The notes under the pieces are model-generated. The model saw only the letters and a list, made by a program, of their open reading frames with translations, did no database searches and had not been told where the DNA came from. Source: Pseudolabrys sp. (GTDB lineage: Bacteria; Pseudomonadota; Alphaproteobacteria; Rhizobiales; Xanthobacteraceae). Taken from it: a DNA stretch of 64,000 nucleotides. Location: positions 1 to 64,000 of the forward strand of contig JADGGK010000009.1 of NCBI GenBank assembly GCA_019689975.1. Direction: 5' to 3'. Below are positions 1-7,905 of the stretch, piece after piece (positions within the stretch are counted from its first letter, which is position 1; each line of letters begins with the position of its first letter). Position numbers and translations under genes: made by a program.

Positions 1-2
1 AC

Positions 3-977
3 CGCGGCGAGACCGACTACAGCGTGGAAGTCGAGAAGACCTTCCAGAAATTCGCGCAAGGGGAAGCGGCGGATTATCGGGTGCAGTTCAAGAATACCTA
101 TGACATGAATCATATCGAGGCGAAGATCCTGGAATTCGTTGCGAGGCTTAATCCGGAGATATTTGCCGCCCTGGACGCCTATTGCGCACGAAACGCAGGA
201 TTTCCGGACCCGATCATCACCGCTTTCGACCGCGAGGTTCAATTCTACCTTTCCTATCTCGACTACATCGCCCCTTTGACCCGGGTCGGCCTACCGTTTT
301 GTTATCCGCAAATGTCGCGCGACAAGACCGATATCCATTGTCGCGACGGATTCGACCTGGCCTTGGCGCAAAAACTCGTCGCCGACAATTCGGCGGTGAT
401 AGGCAACGACTTTCATCTCGCGGGTGCCGAGCGGATCTTGGTGGTGTCGGGCCCCAATCAAGGCGGCAAAACGACCTTCGCGCGCATGTTCGGACAGATG
501 CATTACCTGGCGAAGATCGGATGTCCGGTTCCCGGACGCGCGGCGCGGCTGTTTCTCTGTGACCGGATCTTCACGCATTTCGAGCGGATCGAGAAGATCG
601 ACAATCTTCGCGGCAAACTGGAGGACGATCTCGTTCGACTACGCGGCATCGTGGAAACGGCCACGCCGCGGTCGATCGTCATCCTCAATGAGGTTTTTAC
701 CAGCACGACGTTGCAGGACCAGATTTTCTTGAGCAGCAAGATCATGGAAAAGATCGTCGCGCTCGATCTCCTATGCGTCTGGGTCACTTTTGTTGACGAG
801 CTTGCGTCTTTCGCGCCGCAGACCGTGTCCATGGTCAGCACCGTTGATCCGCACGATCCGACTCGACGCACCTTCAAGATCATACGGCGGCGGGCCGACG
901 GACTCGCCCACGCGATGGCAATCGCCCAAAAATATGGCCTCACCCATGACGCGATCAAACGGCGAATCCGGTCATGA
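3..977 (+). CDS. MutS-like ATPase (MutS domain V family), 5' end cut by window edge
   Basis: This is the C-terminal ATPase half of a MutS-related protein. The frame is open to the left edge, so the GTG at 24 need not be the start. Visible are a P-loop SGPNQGGKTTF (MutS has GPNMGGKST), the DRIFTHFERIEKID segment matching MutS DRIFT, and a Walker-B-like ILNEVFTSTT where canonical MutS has MDE-GRGTS. The usual Asp is Asn here and the Glu is kept. The following T-H-Y/F motif is TFV, so the conserved His is missing. This points to a MutS paralogue rather than the housekeeping mismatch-repair protein, and its substrate is unknown. The stop TGA (975-977) overlaps an ATG at 974, which leads only into a 66-codon frame of doubtful reality. 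Confidence 0.8.
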   Translation, partial: RGETDYSVEVEKTFQKFAQGEAADYRVQFKNTYDMNHIEAKILEFVARLNPEIFAALDAYCARNAGFPDPIITAFDREVQFYLSYLDYIAPLTRVGLPFCYPQMSRDKTDIHCRDGFDLALAQKLVADNSAVIGNDFHLAGAERILVVSGPNQGGKTTFARMFGQMHYLAKIGCPVPGRAARLFLCDRIFTHFERIEKIDNLRGKLEDDLVRLRGIVETATPRSIVILNEVFTSTTLQDQIFLSSKIMEKIVALDLLCVWVTFVDELASFAPQTVSMVSTVDPHDPTRRTFKIIRRRADGLAHAMAIAQKYGLTHDAIKRRIRS

Positions 978-1390
978 CGGCCTCGTCAGGCGCGACAGAG
1001 GATTTCGCCGCTGCCCAGCGCGGACTGCGCGCCGGTCGCAGCGACGCTTGCGACACCGGTGAGCACGAGCGACTCGCCGCGCGGCCTCGGGCGAGGAAGC
1101 GATGCCGGGTCGTCGGACCGCCGCCGCGGCAGCGCCCGACGATCCGCTTCGGCGCTGCCTGCCCTGCGGATTGACGGTCCCGCTTCCGCGGCGCGGAACA
1201 TGACCCGAGTTAAGCGGGCGTCCCATCAAAATCACGGGGAGCAGGCCCGGAAAGCGGTTTGTCGATCGTGGTTGTCCGATGCCGCGTAAGCTTGCCATCA
1301 TCCGCAGCGTCGAATAAGTATCCGGATGGTTACTTGTCCCGCCGGCTCCGCCGCAGCCGCGCGGATCTCCAATCAGGTTCATGCTCGCGA
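978..1390. other. Intergenic region with TetR-type operator copy 1
   Basis: This 413-bp stretch has no convincing gene. A coupled ATG at 974 opens a 66-codon frame rich in Arg and Gly that resembles no family I know; it could be the start of a decayed gene. The right part holds a TTGCCA -35-like hexamer (1292-1297) and the palindromic operator at 1316-1335, so it is probably the promoter region of the SDR-GNAT pair. Confidence 0.5.
1316..1335. promoter_or_regulatory. TetR-family operator, copy 1
   Basis: AAGTATCC-GGAT-GGTTACTT is an inverted repeat with 8-bp arms and one mismatch. It matches the palindromes at 4419-4438 and 5168-5187. It lies 55 bp before the SDR start codon and 18 bp after a TTGCCA hexamer. 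The regulator is inferred to be the TetR protein encoded at 4458-5123. Confidence 0.7.
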
Positions 1391-2428
1391 ATGACGTCTT
1401 TGATCAGACCGCTGCCGCCCCGCTTTGCCGACGAGGACGAGCTCGACGATTTCATGACCACGCCGTCGCCGGTTCTGGCCGGCGACCTGGAAACGGTCTC
1501 CGGCGACATATTGGTTCTCGGCGTCGGCGGGAAAATGGGGCCGACCTTGGCGCGTCTCGCCAAACGGGCCGCGCCGCGGAAACGCGTCATCGGCGTCGCC
1601 CGCTTCAGCGAGCCGGGGCTGCGGGAGAAACTGCAATCCTGGAATATAGAATGCATCGGCGCCGACCTGCTCGACCGCGATGCCGTTGCCAGGCTCCCGC
1701 AAGCGGAGAACGTGATCTTCATGGCCGGACGCAAATTCGGAACCGGCGGCCGGGAGGACCTGACATGGGCCATGAACACCTACGTGCCGGCCGTGGTGGC
1801 GGAGACATTCAGGAGCTCGCGCATCGTGGTGTTCTCGACCGGAAACGTCTACGCCCATGTCAACGTCTTGCATGGCGGCGCGACTGAGACCGCGCCGCTC
1901 GACCCGCCCGGGGCCTATGCCAACTCGTGTGTCGGTCGCGAACGCATATTCGAATTCTTTTCGCGAAAGCACGGCACGGCCGGCCGCATCATTCGCCTCA
2001 ATTACGCGATCGACATGCGCTATGGCGTGCTTCACGACGTGGCGCAGAAGGTATTTTCCGAGGCGCCGATCGACCTCGCCGCGGGACATGTCAACGTCAT
2101 CTGGCAGGGCGACGCGAACAGCATGGTGCTGCGCGCGCTTGCTCATTGTACCCGACCGATGTCTCCCCTCAATGTCAGCGGACCGGAGACGATCAGCATC
2201 CGAAGCCTCGCGCAGATGTTCGGAAGGCGCTTCGGCAAGGAACCGCGCTTCATCGGGACGGAAGCCGCGACCGGTTGGCTCGTGAACTGCGCGGAGGCGT
2301 TTCGGTTGTTCGGATATCCGAGCGTCCCCTTGGCCGTCATGGTGGACTGGGTCGCCGACTGGATCGAACGCGGAATGCGCAGCCTTGGCAAGGCGACCCA
2401 TTACGACAGCCGCGATGGATCCTTTTGA
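1391..2428 (+). CDS. NAD-dependent epimerase/dehydratase family protein (extended SDR)
   Basis: A 345-aa extended short-chain dehydrogenase/reductase. The Rossmann glycine motif LGVGGKMG is at residues 43-50, and the active-site Ser is in VFSTGN (S149). The catalytic Tyr is in GAYANSC (Y176), but the Lys expected four residues later is Cys (C180), so the classical Y-x-x-x-K pair is broken. The protein probably binds NAD(P) and acts on a sugar-like or hydroxy-acid substrate, unless it has become a binding protein. The ATG at 1391 was chosen because it follows operator 1 and the upstream residues look non-coding; ATG 1454 is an alternative. The stop overlaps the GNAT start by 14 bp, so the two are probably co-transcribed as part of the TetR-controlled module. 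Confidence 0.8.
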   Translation: MTSLIRPLPPRFADEDELDDFMTTPSPVLAGDLETVSGDILVLGVGGKMGPTLARLAKRAAPRKRVIGVARFSEPGLREKLQSWNIECIGADLLDRDAVARLPQAENVIFMAGRKFGTGGREDLTWAMNTYVPAVVAETFRSSRIVVFSTGNVYAHVNVLHGGATETAPLDPPGAYANSCVGRERIFEFFSRKHGTAGRIIRLNYAIDMRYGVLHDVAQKVFSEAPIDLAAGHVNVIWQGDANSMVLRALAHCTRPMSPLNVSGPETISIRSLAQMFGRRFGKEPRFIGTEAATGWLVNCAEAFRLFGYPSVPLAVMVDWVADWIERGMRSLGKATHYDSRDGSF

Positions 2429-3320
2429 GAAGTCCACGCATGAAATTCCGGCCGCGGGTCTTCCGGAAGGACTGTCGGCCCGCGCCCTGCGGCGCAACGA
2501 TCTCGACCAGGCAATCTTGCTCTCACAAGAGGCTGGCTGGAACCAGCTCCCTGCCGATTGGGAGATCTTTATGGAGCTCGGCCTGGCCATCGCCGTGCTC
2601 GACGGAGACCGCATCGTCGCCACGGCGGCCATGCTGCCTTACGGTGGTCGCTTTGCCTGGATCAGCATGGTGCTGGTGACGGCGGCCTATCGCCGTCGCG
2701 GCCTTGCCAGCTGGCTGCTCCGGTATTGCGTCGCACGGCTGGTGCATGACGGCCTCGTTCCGGTACTCGATGCCACGCCGGCCGGCCGCGAGGTCTACCT
2801 CCGGTTGGGATTTCGCGACGCCTGGGCCATGCACCGGCTCGTGCTTGAACGGCGGCATGACCGCCCCTCGTTCGATTGCCCGCACGATGTCGCGGTTCGC
2901 CCGCTCACGCATTCCGACTGGCCGGCGATCGTCGCCTATGACGGCGCCGTCTTCGGCGCCGAGCGGGAGCGTCTGCTGCGCGGTCTGGCTCGCCGCCTCC
3001 CGCACGCAGCATTGGTGGCCGAACGCGCCGGTCGCATGAGCGGGTTTCTCCTCGGCCGCGACGGCCGCCGGATGACCCAGATCGGACCGCTCTGCGCCGA
3101 CGACGTCGCCGTCGCGCGCGCGTTGCTCGCACACGCCTTGGCCGATCTGGCCCCGCCGCTTGCCGTCGACCTGCCCGATCGTCATCACGCGCTCGGCGCG
3201 TGGCTCTCGGAACTCGGTTTCAGGGCGGAGCGGCCGCTGACGCGCATGGTCCATCAACGCCCAGCCGCGTTCGACGACACCGCCCGCCTATTCGCGGTCG
3301 CCGGCCCGGAACTCGGCTGA
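2415..3320 (+). CDS. GNAT family N-acetyltransferase with two GNAT-like domains
   Basis: A 301-aa protein. The first half is a GNAT fold with the acetyl-CoA pyrophosphate loop [10 protein letters not shown] (about residues 93-102) after a beta strand WISMVLV. The second half (about 155-295) resembles the YitH-type C-terminal GNAT domain ([23 protein letters not shown]). It likely transfers an acetyl group to a small-molecule amine or related group; the substrate is unknown. The start overlaps the end of the SDR gene, which indicates translational coupling. It converges with the ABC binding-protein gene, only 9 bp from that gene's stop. In this module it may modify or detoxify the imported compound, which is inference. 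Confidence 0.8.
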   Translation: MDPFEKSTHEIPAAGLPEGLSARALRRNDLDQAILLSQEAGWNQLPADWEIFMELGLAIAVLDGDRIVATAAMLPYGGRFAWISMVLVTAAYRRRGLASWLLRYCVARLVHDGLVPVLDATPAGREVYLRLGFRDAWAMHRLVLERRHDRPSFDCPHDVAVRPLTHSDWPAIVAYDGAVFGAERERLLRGLARRLPHAALVAERAGRMSGFLLGRDGRRMTQIGPLCADDVAVARALLAHALADLAPPLAVDLPDRHHALGAWLSELGFRAERPLTRMVHQRPAAFDDTARLFAVAGPELG

Positions 3321-3329
3321 GCGCGCGGT

Positions 3330-4340
3330 TCAGCCCTTGAACTCAACGGCCTTCATCTTGATCGATTTGTCGAGAAATTCGTTGGTGAAATGTTGTTTGA
3401 TATCAAACGGTTTCTGAATTCCCACATAATTCTTCACAAGCTCGTAGTCATTTTCCATGCGCTTCGGATCGAACCAGCCGAGGGCCACGGTCTGCGAGGT
3501 GTGGTCGCTCATCAACTGCTCGACTTCGTGCCAATTGATCATCTGATCGTCGAATTTGAGCCCGGAATTGGCGTCGACGAGCGCCTGAATGCAGGGCTTG
3601 GGATCGGCAACGCAGGCCGCAAAGGCCTTCTGCGTCACCTTGACGAAAGCCGCAATCGCCTCCTTGTGGGACTTCAAATATGCGCCGTTGACGACGATGG
3701 AATTGCCGTAGGGATTGAGGCCGGCGTCCTTCCAGGCGAGATAGCCCATATTGTCGCCGAGCTCGCGTTTGTAGCCATGGTGAAGGTTGAAGAATTCGGT
3801 CACCACGTCGACCGCACCGGATTTGAGCGATGCCAGCTTGGCGTTGGGGCTGACATTGACCCAGGTCACGGAATTGGGATCCATGCCATTGGCCTTGGCG
3901 AGCGCCGGCCAGAGAGCGCGCGCGGCGTCCCCGGGAGGATTGCCGATTTTCTTGCCCGCCATATCCTTGACCGAGCGAATTCCCGAGCTCTTGAGCCAAT
4001 AGAATCCGCCGGGATAATTGGCATAAACATTCATCACGGCGACTTCGTCGGCGCCCTTGCCGATCGCCACGAGAACCGTCGTCAGGTCCGCGAGCCCGAC
4101 CTGGTTGATGCCGGCCCCGGTACGTTGGGCCGCATTGGACGAACCCGAACCCTGGATCAGATTAACGTCGAGACCAGCCTGGGCATACCAGCCCTGTGCG
4201 CGCGCGAAGTAATACGGCGCGTGATCGCCGCCAGCGACCCAGTTGAGAATGAAATCGAGCTTCTCCGTTGCCAGCGCCATGCCCGCATGGCCTAGGACAA
4301 CCATCACTGCCATCGCTATAATCTTCATCGCGCGGATCAT
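3330..4340 (-). CDS. ABC transporter substrate-binding protein, NMT1/THI5-TauA type
   Basis: A 336-aa periplasmic binding protein. Met at 4340 is followed by a signal peptide ending near GMALA/TEKLDF, with ATG 4328 as alternative start. The mature part begins LDFILNWVAGGDHAPYYFARAQGWY, typical of NitT/TauT/THI5-like binding proteins, and continues with conserved segments such as MAGKKIGNPPGDAAR. It should deliver a small organic ligand (sulfonate, pyrimidine or aromatic-like; not predictable) to the permease and ATPase at 6362-7890. It is transcribed divergently from the TetR gene. Operator copy 2 lies in the shared 117-bp promoter region, inside the spacer of a possible minus-strand promoter with TTGGCA at 4443-4438. 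Confidence 0.9.
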   Translation of the reverse strand: MIRAMKIIAMAVMVVLGHAGMALATEKLDFILNWVAGGDHAPYYFARAQGWYAQAGLDVNLIQGSGSSNAAQRTGAGINQVGLADLTTVLVAIGKGADEVAVMNVYANYPGGFYWLKSSGIRSVKDMAGKKIGNPPGDAARALWPALAKANGMDPNSVTWVNVSPNAKLASLKSGAVDVVTEFFNLHHGYKRELGDNMGYLAWKDAGLNPYGNSIVVNGAYLKSHKEAIAAFVKVTQKAFAACVADPKPCIQALVDANSGLKFDDQMINWHEVEQLMSDHTSQTVALGWFDPKRMENDYELVKNYVGIQKPFDIKQHFTNEFLDKSIKMKAVEFKG

Positions 4341-4418
4341 GGGCCTGCTCCAGCGATCGCCTGCCGATCGATACCTCACACGGGGAAACGCCGGGACGTT
4401 CCCGCCGTGATTGAAATC

Positions 4419-4438
4419 TTGTAACCAGATGGTCACTT
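4419..4438. promoter_or_regulatory. TetR-family operator, copy 2, in the divergent tetR/binding-protein promoter
   Basis: TTGTAACC-AGAT-GGTCACTT has the same palindrome architecture as the copies at 1316 and 5168. It lies between the start of the binding protein (4340, minus) and the start of tetR (4458, plus), so one bound dimer could regulate both, including tetR itself. A TTGAAA hexamer at 4411-4416 abuts it on the plus strand. Confidence 0.7.
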
Positions 4439-4457
4439 GCCAACGATAGGGAGCGGC

Positions 4458-5123
4458 ATGAGAGGTGTCAACGCACGTTTTGGCGCACGAAATGCACCGG
4501 TCCTTCGCAAAAAGCGACAACCGGTCCTAACCCGCCGCCGCATCCTGCTCGCAGCCACGGCAGAGTTTGCCGCCAACGGTCTCGCCGGGGCCCGGGTCGA
4601 CGCGATCGCCTCCCGAGCCGGAGTCAGCAAGCGGATGCTCTACCATTACTTCGGGAACAAGGAAGCGCTCTGGCTGGCGGTCCTCGAGCAGGCTTACAGC
4701 GATATTCGCGGCGAGGAGCGGCAACTCGATGTTCAGCGGCTTACGCCGCGCGAGGGGATGCGGCGACTGATCGAATTCAGCATCCGCTACTGCGCCGAAC
4801 ATCCCGAATTCGTCGCTCTTCTCATCGGAGAGAACCTCCATCGCGCGAAATACCTGCGCCGATCGACCCGCGTGCGCGAACTGCATACGTCGCTTCTCGG
4901 TCTCATCGACGATCTGCTCAAGCGCGGGCGGCGCGCGGGCGTGTTCCGAGATGGGGTCGATCCCGCCGAGCTCTACATCTCCATCGCCGCGCTCGGTTTC
5001 TTCTACTTCTCCAATATTCACACGCTTTCGACGATCTTCGGCCGACGGCTGAATTCGCTTGAGGCACGCAAGCGGCATCTCAAGCATTCGACCGAGGTAA
5101 TTCTCGGCTACCTGAGACCGTGA
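4458..5123 (+). CDS. TetR/AcrR family transcriptional regulator
   Basis: A 221-aa TetR regulator. The N-terminal HTH domain (about residues 22-68) is canonical: RRRILLAATAEFAANGLAGARVDAIASRAGVSKRMLYHYFGNKEAL. The C-terminal helical ligand and dimer domain (LTPREGMRRLIEFSIRYCAEHPEFVALLIGEN...) gives no clear ligand. The ATG at 4458 follows a purine-rich ATAGGGAG; a TTG at 4437 would lie inside the operator and is unlikely. It sits at the centre of the ABC/SDR/DapA/FAD cluster, and three matching palindromes surround its targets. It probably represses this cluster and itself, with the imported compound or a metabolite as inducer (inference). Confidence 0.9.
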   Translation: MRGVNARFGARNAPVLRKKRQPVLTRRRILLAATAEFAANGLAGARVDAIASRAGVSKRMLYHYFGNKEALWLAVLEQAYSDIRGEERQLDVQRLTPREGMRRLIEFSIRYCAEHPEFVALLIGENLHRAKYLRRSTRVRELHTSLLGLIDDLLKRGRRAGVFRDGVDPAELYISIAALGFFYFSNIHTLSTIFGRRLNSLEARKRHLKHSTEVILGYLRP

Positions 5124-5140
5124 AAGCGCGCCGCCCGGGG

Positions 5141-5146
5141 TTGACA
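5141..5146 (+). promoter_or_regulatory. Candidate -35 element (TTGACA) of the dapA-like operon
   Basis: A perfect TTGACA is followed, 17 bp downstream, by a weak AGAAAT -10 candidate (5164-5169). Operator copy 3 begins at 5168 and would cover the -10 and the start site, which fits repression by occlusion. Confidence 0.45.
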
Positions 5147-5167
5147 GTTTCGGCCGGCCAAGGAGAA

Positions 5168-5187
5168 ATGTAACCATGTAGTTACTT
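5168..5187. promoter_or_regulatory. TetR-family operator, copy 3, before the dapA-like operon
   Basis: ATGTAACC-ATGT-AGTTACTT contains the symmetric core GTAAC-N6-GTTAC. It lies 12 bp before the dapA-like ATG (5200) and directly after a TTGACA/AGAAAT promoter candidate. It shares the TGTAACC and ACTTG edges with copy 2. Confidence 0.75.
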
Positions 5188-5199
5188 GCGAGATTTGCC

Positions 5200-6261
5200 A
5201 TGGCGCTCACACCGGCCGATTGGCCGCCGGAACTGCGGGAGACGCTGCGTCGCGGCACCGTCATTCCGGCGCATCTCTTGGCGCTGAACGAACGGCGACA
5301 ACTCGATGTCGCGCGGCAACGCGCGCTTTCGCGCTATTACCTTGACGCAGGTGCCGGCGGACTTGCGGTAGGCGTCCATTCCACGCAGTTCGCGATCCGC
5401 GAGGCGGGGCTGTACGAACCTGTGCTCAGACTGGCGGCGCGGACGGTTCAGGAATGGGTAAAATCACCTCGATTGCTGATCGCCGGGTTGGTCGGCGACA
5501 CGGCCGCGGCACTACGCGAAGCGGAGCTCGCCGTCGATCTCGGTTATCACGCCGGTCTCCTGAGCCTCGCGGCCATGCGCGGGGCGAGCGAGGATGATCT
5601 CATCGCCCATTGCCGGGCGGTGGCGAAAGTGATCCCGCTGGTGGGATTCTATCTGCAGCCGGCCGTCGGCGGCATCGACCTGCCGACGAGTTTCTGGCGC
5701 CGGTTTGCCGAAATCGAGACGGTCGTCGCGATCAAGATTGCACCCTTCAGCCGCTACCGCACTCTCGACGTCGTGCGGGGCGTGGTCGCCGCGCGCGCCG
5801 AAAACCGTATAACGCTCTACACCGGGAACGACGATTCGATCGTTTTCGATCTCGTCGCGCCCTTTGTGCTGCGGAGGGGCGACTCCGAGGTCACGCTCCG
5901 CATCAAGGGCGGCCTTCTCGGTCATTGGAGCGTCTGGACGAGCACGGCCGTCTCGCTGCTGAGCCGCATTCAAACGGCCGTCGCCGCGGGACGAATCGAT
6001 CAGGATCTTCTGGCCCTGGCCGGCAAGATCACCGATTGCAACAGCGCGTTTTTTGACGCGGCGCACAACTTCCGCGGTTGCATCGCCGGTTGCCACGAGG
6101 TGCTGCGTCGCCAGGGATTAATGGCGGGAACCTGGTGTCTGGACCCGCACGAAACATTGAGCCCCGGCCAGGCGGAAGAAATCGATCGTGTCATCCGCGA
6201 CTATCCTGAGCTCGCCGACGACGCGTTCGTCAATGCCAACCTGGAGCGTTGGCTGTCATGA
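5200..6261 (+). CDS. Dihydrodipicolinate synthase (DapA/NAL) family aldolase or lyase
   Basis: A 353-aa class I Schiff-base aldolase of the DapA/N-acetylneuraminate lyase superfamily. The barrel shows GAGGLAVGVHSTQF near residue 52, the Tyr-bearing strand VGFYLQPAVGG (about 148), and the Schiff-base Lys in VVAIKIAPFSRYR (about 178). It is longer than DapA (about 290 aa), with an extra C-terminal helical stretch. It is therefore probably not the lysine-pathway enzyme but a catabolic relative that cleaves or dehydrates a 2-oxo acid or sugar acid. It is first in a run with the ABC permease, the ATPase and the FAD oxidoreductase, and operator 3 stands directly before its start. Confidence 0.8.
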   Translation: MALTPADWPPELRETLRRGTVIPAHLLALNERRQLDVARQRALSRYYLDAGAGGLAVGVHSTQFAIREAGLYEPVLRLAARTVQEWVKSPRLLIAGLVGDTAAALREAELAVDLGYHAGLLSLAAMRGASEDDLIAHCRAVAKVIPLVGFYLQPAVGGIDLPTSFWRRFAEIETVVAIKIAPFSRYRTLDVVRGVVAARAENRITLYTGNDDSIVFDLVAPFVLRRGDSEVTLRIKGGLLGHWSVWTSTAVSLLSRIQTAVAAGRIDQDLLALAGKITDCNSAFFDAAHNFRGCIAGCHEVLRRQGLMAGTWCLDPHETLSPGQAEEIDRVIRDYPELADDAFVNANLERWLS

Positions 6262-6361
6262 GCCCGCGCCGAAGTCGTGCGTTGCGCGAACGGGCGCCGT
6301 TGTCGTTTATTCTTGGATCGCCGCATTCGTTCGGGTTCGGTAGGAAAGCATAGGAGACGTC

Positions 6362-7123
6362 ATGGCCGCCGAAAAGCTCCGTCACTATGCCTTGGGCGTG
6401 CTCGTCCATGTGGTGGTGATCGCGATCTGGTGGGCTTTCGTGGAGCTCGGTCACATCGAGCCCTACATCATGCCGTCGCCCCTGGCGACGCTGAAAACGC
6501 TGGGCGGCGAGAATTACCGCTGGATCGCCAATGCCACGGTGACGGCGGGAGAGATTTTCGGCGGCTATCTGCTCGCAGTGATCGTTGGCGTTACGCTGGC
6601 GACCGCCTTTTCCTGGTCGCGTCCCGTCGAATCGGCGGTCATGCCGCTGCTCGTGACCTTGAACATGATTCCCAAGGTTGCGCTCGGGCCGCTTTTCATC
6701 GTCTGGTTTTCCTATGGAATCTTCCCCAATGCCGTCATTGCGTTTTCCATCAGCTTCTTTCCCATCTTGCTCACAACCGCGCGCGGATTGCGCGAGGTCG
6801 AGCCGGATCTGCTTGACCTCGTGCGCTCGCTGCGCGGCTCGCGCTGGCAACTGTTCACGAAAATACAACTGCCCGGCGCCCTCCCCTATCTCTTCTCGGG
6901 AATGAAGGTCGGCGCAATCCTCGCGGTCGCCGGCGCCATCGTCGGGGAATTTCTCGGTTCCTCGCGCGGCCTCGGCTATCTGATGCTCCAGGTCCAAGTC
7001 ACGCTCGATACCGCCGCGATGTTCATGGCCGTCGTTCTGATCACCCTTATCGGCGTGTTTCTTTACGGCCTGGTTCTGCTGCTCGAGCGCCTGATCGTCG
7101 TGCGCGATGCCCGGGTACAATGA
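6362..7123 (+). CDS. ABC transporter permease, SsuC/TauC/NitT type
   Basis: A 253-aa inner-membrane protein with about six hydrophobic segments and the BPD_transp_1 EAA-loop region (RSLRGSRWQLFTKIQLPGALPYLFSGMKVG, about residues 156-185) that contacts the ATPase. The N-terminus HYALGVLVHVVVIAIWWAF is the first transmembrane helix. It is probably the partner of the NMT1/TauA-type binding protein at 3330-4340. It follows the dapA-like gene by 100 bp, and its TGA overlaps the ATG of the ATPase gene (ATGA), a sign of translational coupling. Confidence 0.92.
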   Translation: MAAEKLRHYALGVLVHVVVIAIWWAFVELGHIEPYIMPSPLATLKTLGGENYRWIANATVTAGEIFGGYLLAVIVGVTLATAFSWSRPVESAVMPLLVTLNMIPKVALGPLFIVWFSYGIFPNAVIAFSISFFPILLTTARGLREVEPDLLDLVRSLRGSRWQLFTKIQLPGALPYLFSGMKVGAILAVAGAIVGEFLGSSRGLGYLMLQVQVTLDTAAMFMAVVLITLIGVFLYGLVLLLERLIVVRDARVQ

Positions 7124-7890
7124 CGATGAACGAGCCGTTCATTCACTTGACCAAGGTACGCAAGGTTTATCGCAAGAAAGATGCGGAATTTGTTGCGCTG
7201 TCCGACGTGACCTTCGACGTGGCGGCCGGCGAATTCGTCTCTTTGGTCGGCCCGTCCGGTTGCGGAAAGACGACATTGCTGAAGATTCTTGCCGGATTGC
7301 TGCCGCATGACGGCGGCGAGGTTCGCCTCGGGTCGGCGGCACATTCGTTCGATCCGTCACGCGACATCGGCATGGTGTTTCAACAGCCTCTGCTGCTCAA
7401 GTGGCGGCGCGTCATGGAAAATGTCCTGCTGCCGGCGGAGATCCTCGGGTTGCCATTGCGAGAAAGCCGTGAACGCGCGCGCGAGCTTCTCAGCATGGTC
7501 GGACTCGCCGAGGTCTCCGACAAGTATCCCTACGAGCTTTCCGGCGGCATGCAGCAGCGTGCGGCGATTGCGCGTGCCTTGATTCATGACCCCAAGCTCA
7601 TCTTGATGGACGAACCATTCGGCGCCCTCGATGCATTGACACGCGAGAAGATGAATCTTGAGCTGCGCAATATCTGGCAGACGAGCGGCAAGACCATCGT
7701 TTTCGTCACTCACGGCATTTCCGAAGCGGTGTTCCTCGGCACGCGCGTGGTGGTGCTGACGTCGGGGCCGGCGCGCATGGCCGACGACATTCCGATCGCG
7801 TTGCCGGACAAGCGGACGCTTGAAATTAAGACCTCCAGGGAGTTCGGCGACTACAATCGGCGCGTCTATCGCCTCCTCGGAATGGAATAG
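7120..7890 (+). CDS. ABC transporter ATP-binding protein, SsuB/TauB/NitT type
   Basis: A 256-aa ATPase with Walker A GPSGCGKTTLL (residues about 46-56), a Q-loop MVFQQPLLLKWRR, the signature ELSGGMQQRAAIARAL, Walker B LILMDEPFGALDALTR, and the switch His in VFVTHGISEAVFLG. It energises uptake of the unknown ligand together with the permease it overlaps by 4 bp. ATG 7126 is a possible second start. The C-terminal tail (ALPDKRTLEIKTSREFGDYNRRVYRLLGME) is typical of nitrate/sulfonate-type importer ATPases. Confidence 0.93.
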   Translation: MTMNEPFIHLTKVRKVYRKKDAEFVALSDVTFDVAAGEFVSLVGPSGCGKTTLLKILAGLLPHDGGEVRLGSAAHSFDPSRDIGMVFQQPLLLKWRRVMENVLLPAEILGLPLRESRERARELLSMVGLAEVSDKYPYELSGGMQQRAAIARALIHDPKLILMDEPFGALDALTREKMNLELRNIWQTSGKTIVFVTHGISEAVFLGTRVVVLTSGPARMADDIPIALPDKRTLEIKTSREFGDYNRRVYRLLGME

Positions 7891-7905
7891 CGCCGGCAGG
7901 TGGAA

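Noticed and set aside
1379-2632. 417-codon minus-strand open frame opposite the SDR gene
   Set aside because: Antisense shadow without family resemblance; the plus strand has the Rossmann and active-site motifs.
5160-5181. ATG-TAA and ATG-TAG start-stop units in the leader of the dapA-like gene, with AAGGAG before the first
   Set aside because: The likely transcription start from the TTGACA promoter lies at or beyond these codons, and the sequence is better explained as the TetR operator.
5200-6261. The dapA-like gene as the lysine-pathway dapA
   Set aside because: It is about 60 residues longer than DapA, and its genomic setting is a TetR-controlled ABC/FAD cluster rather than biosynthetic genes.
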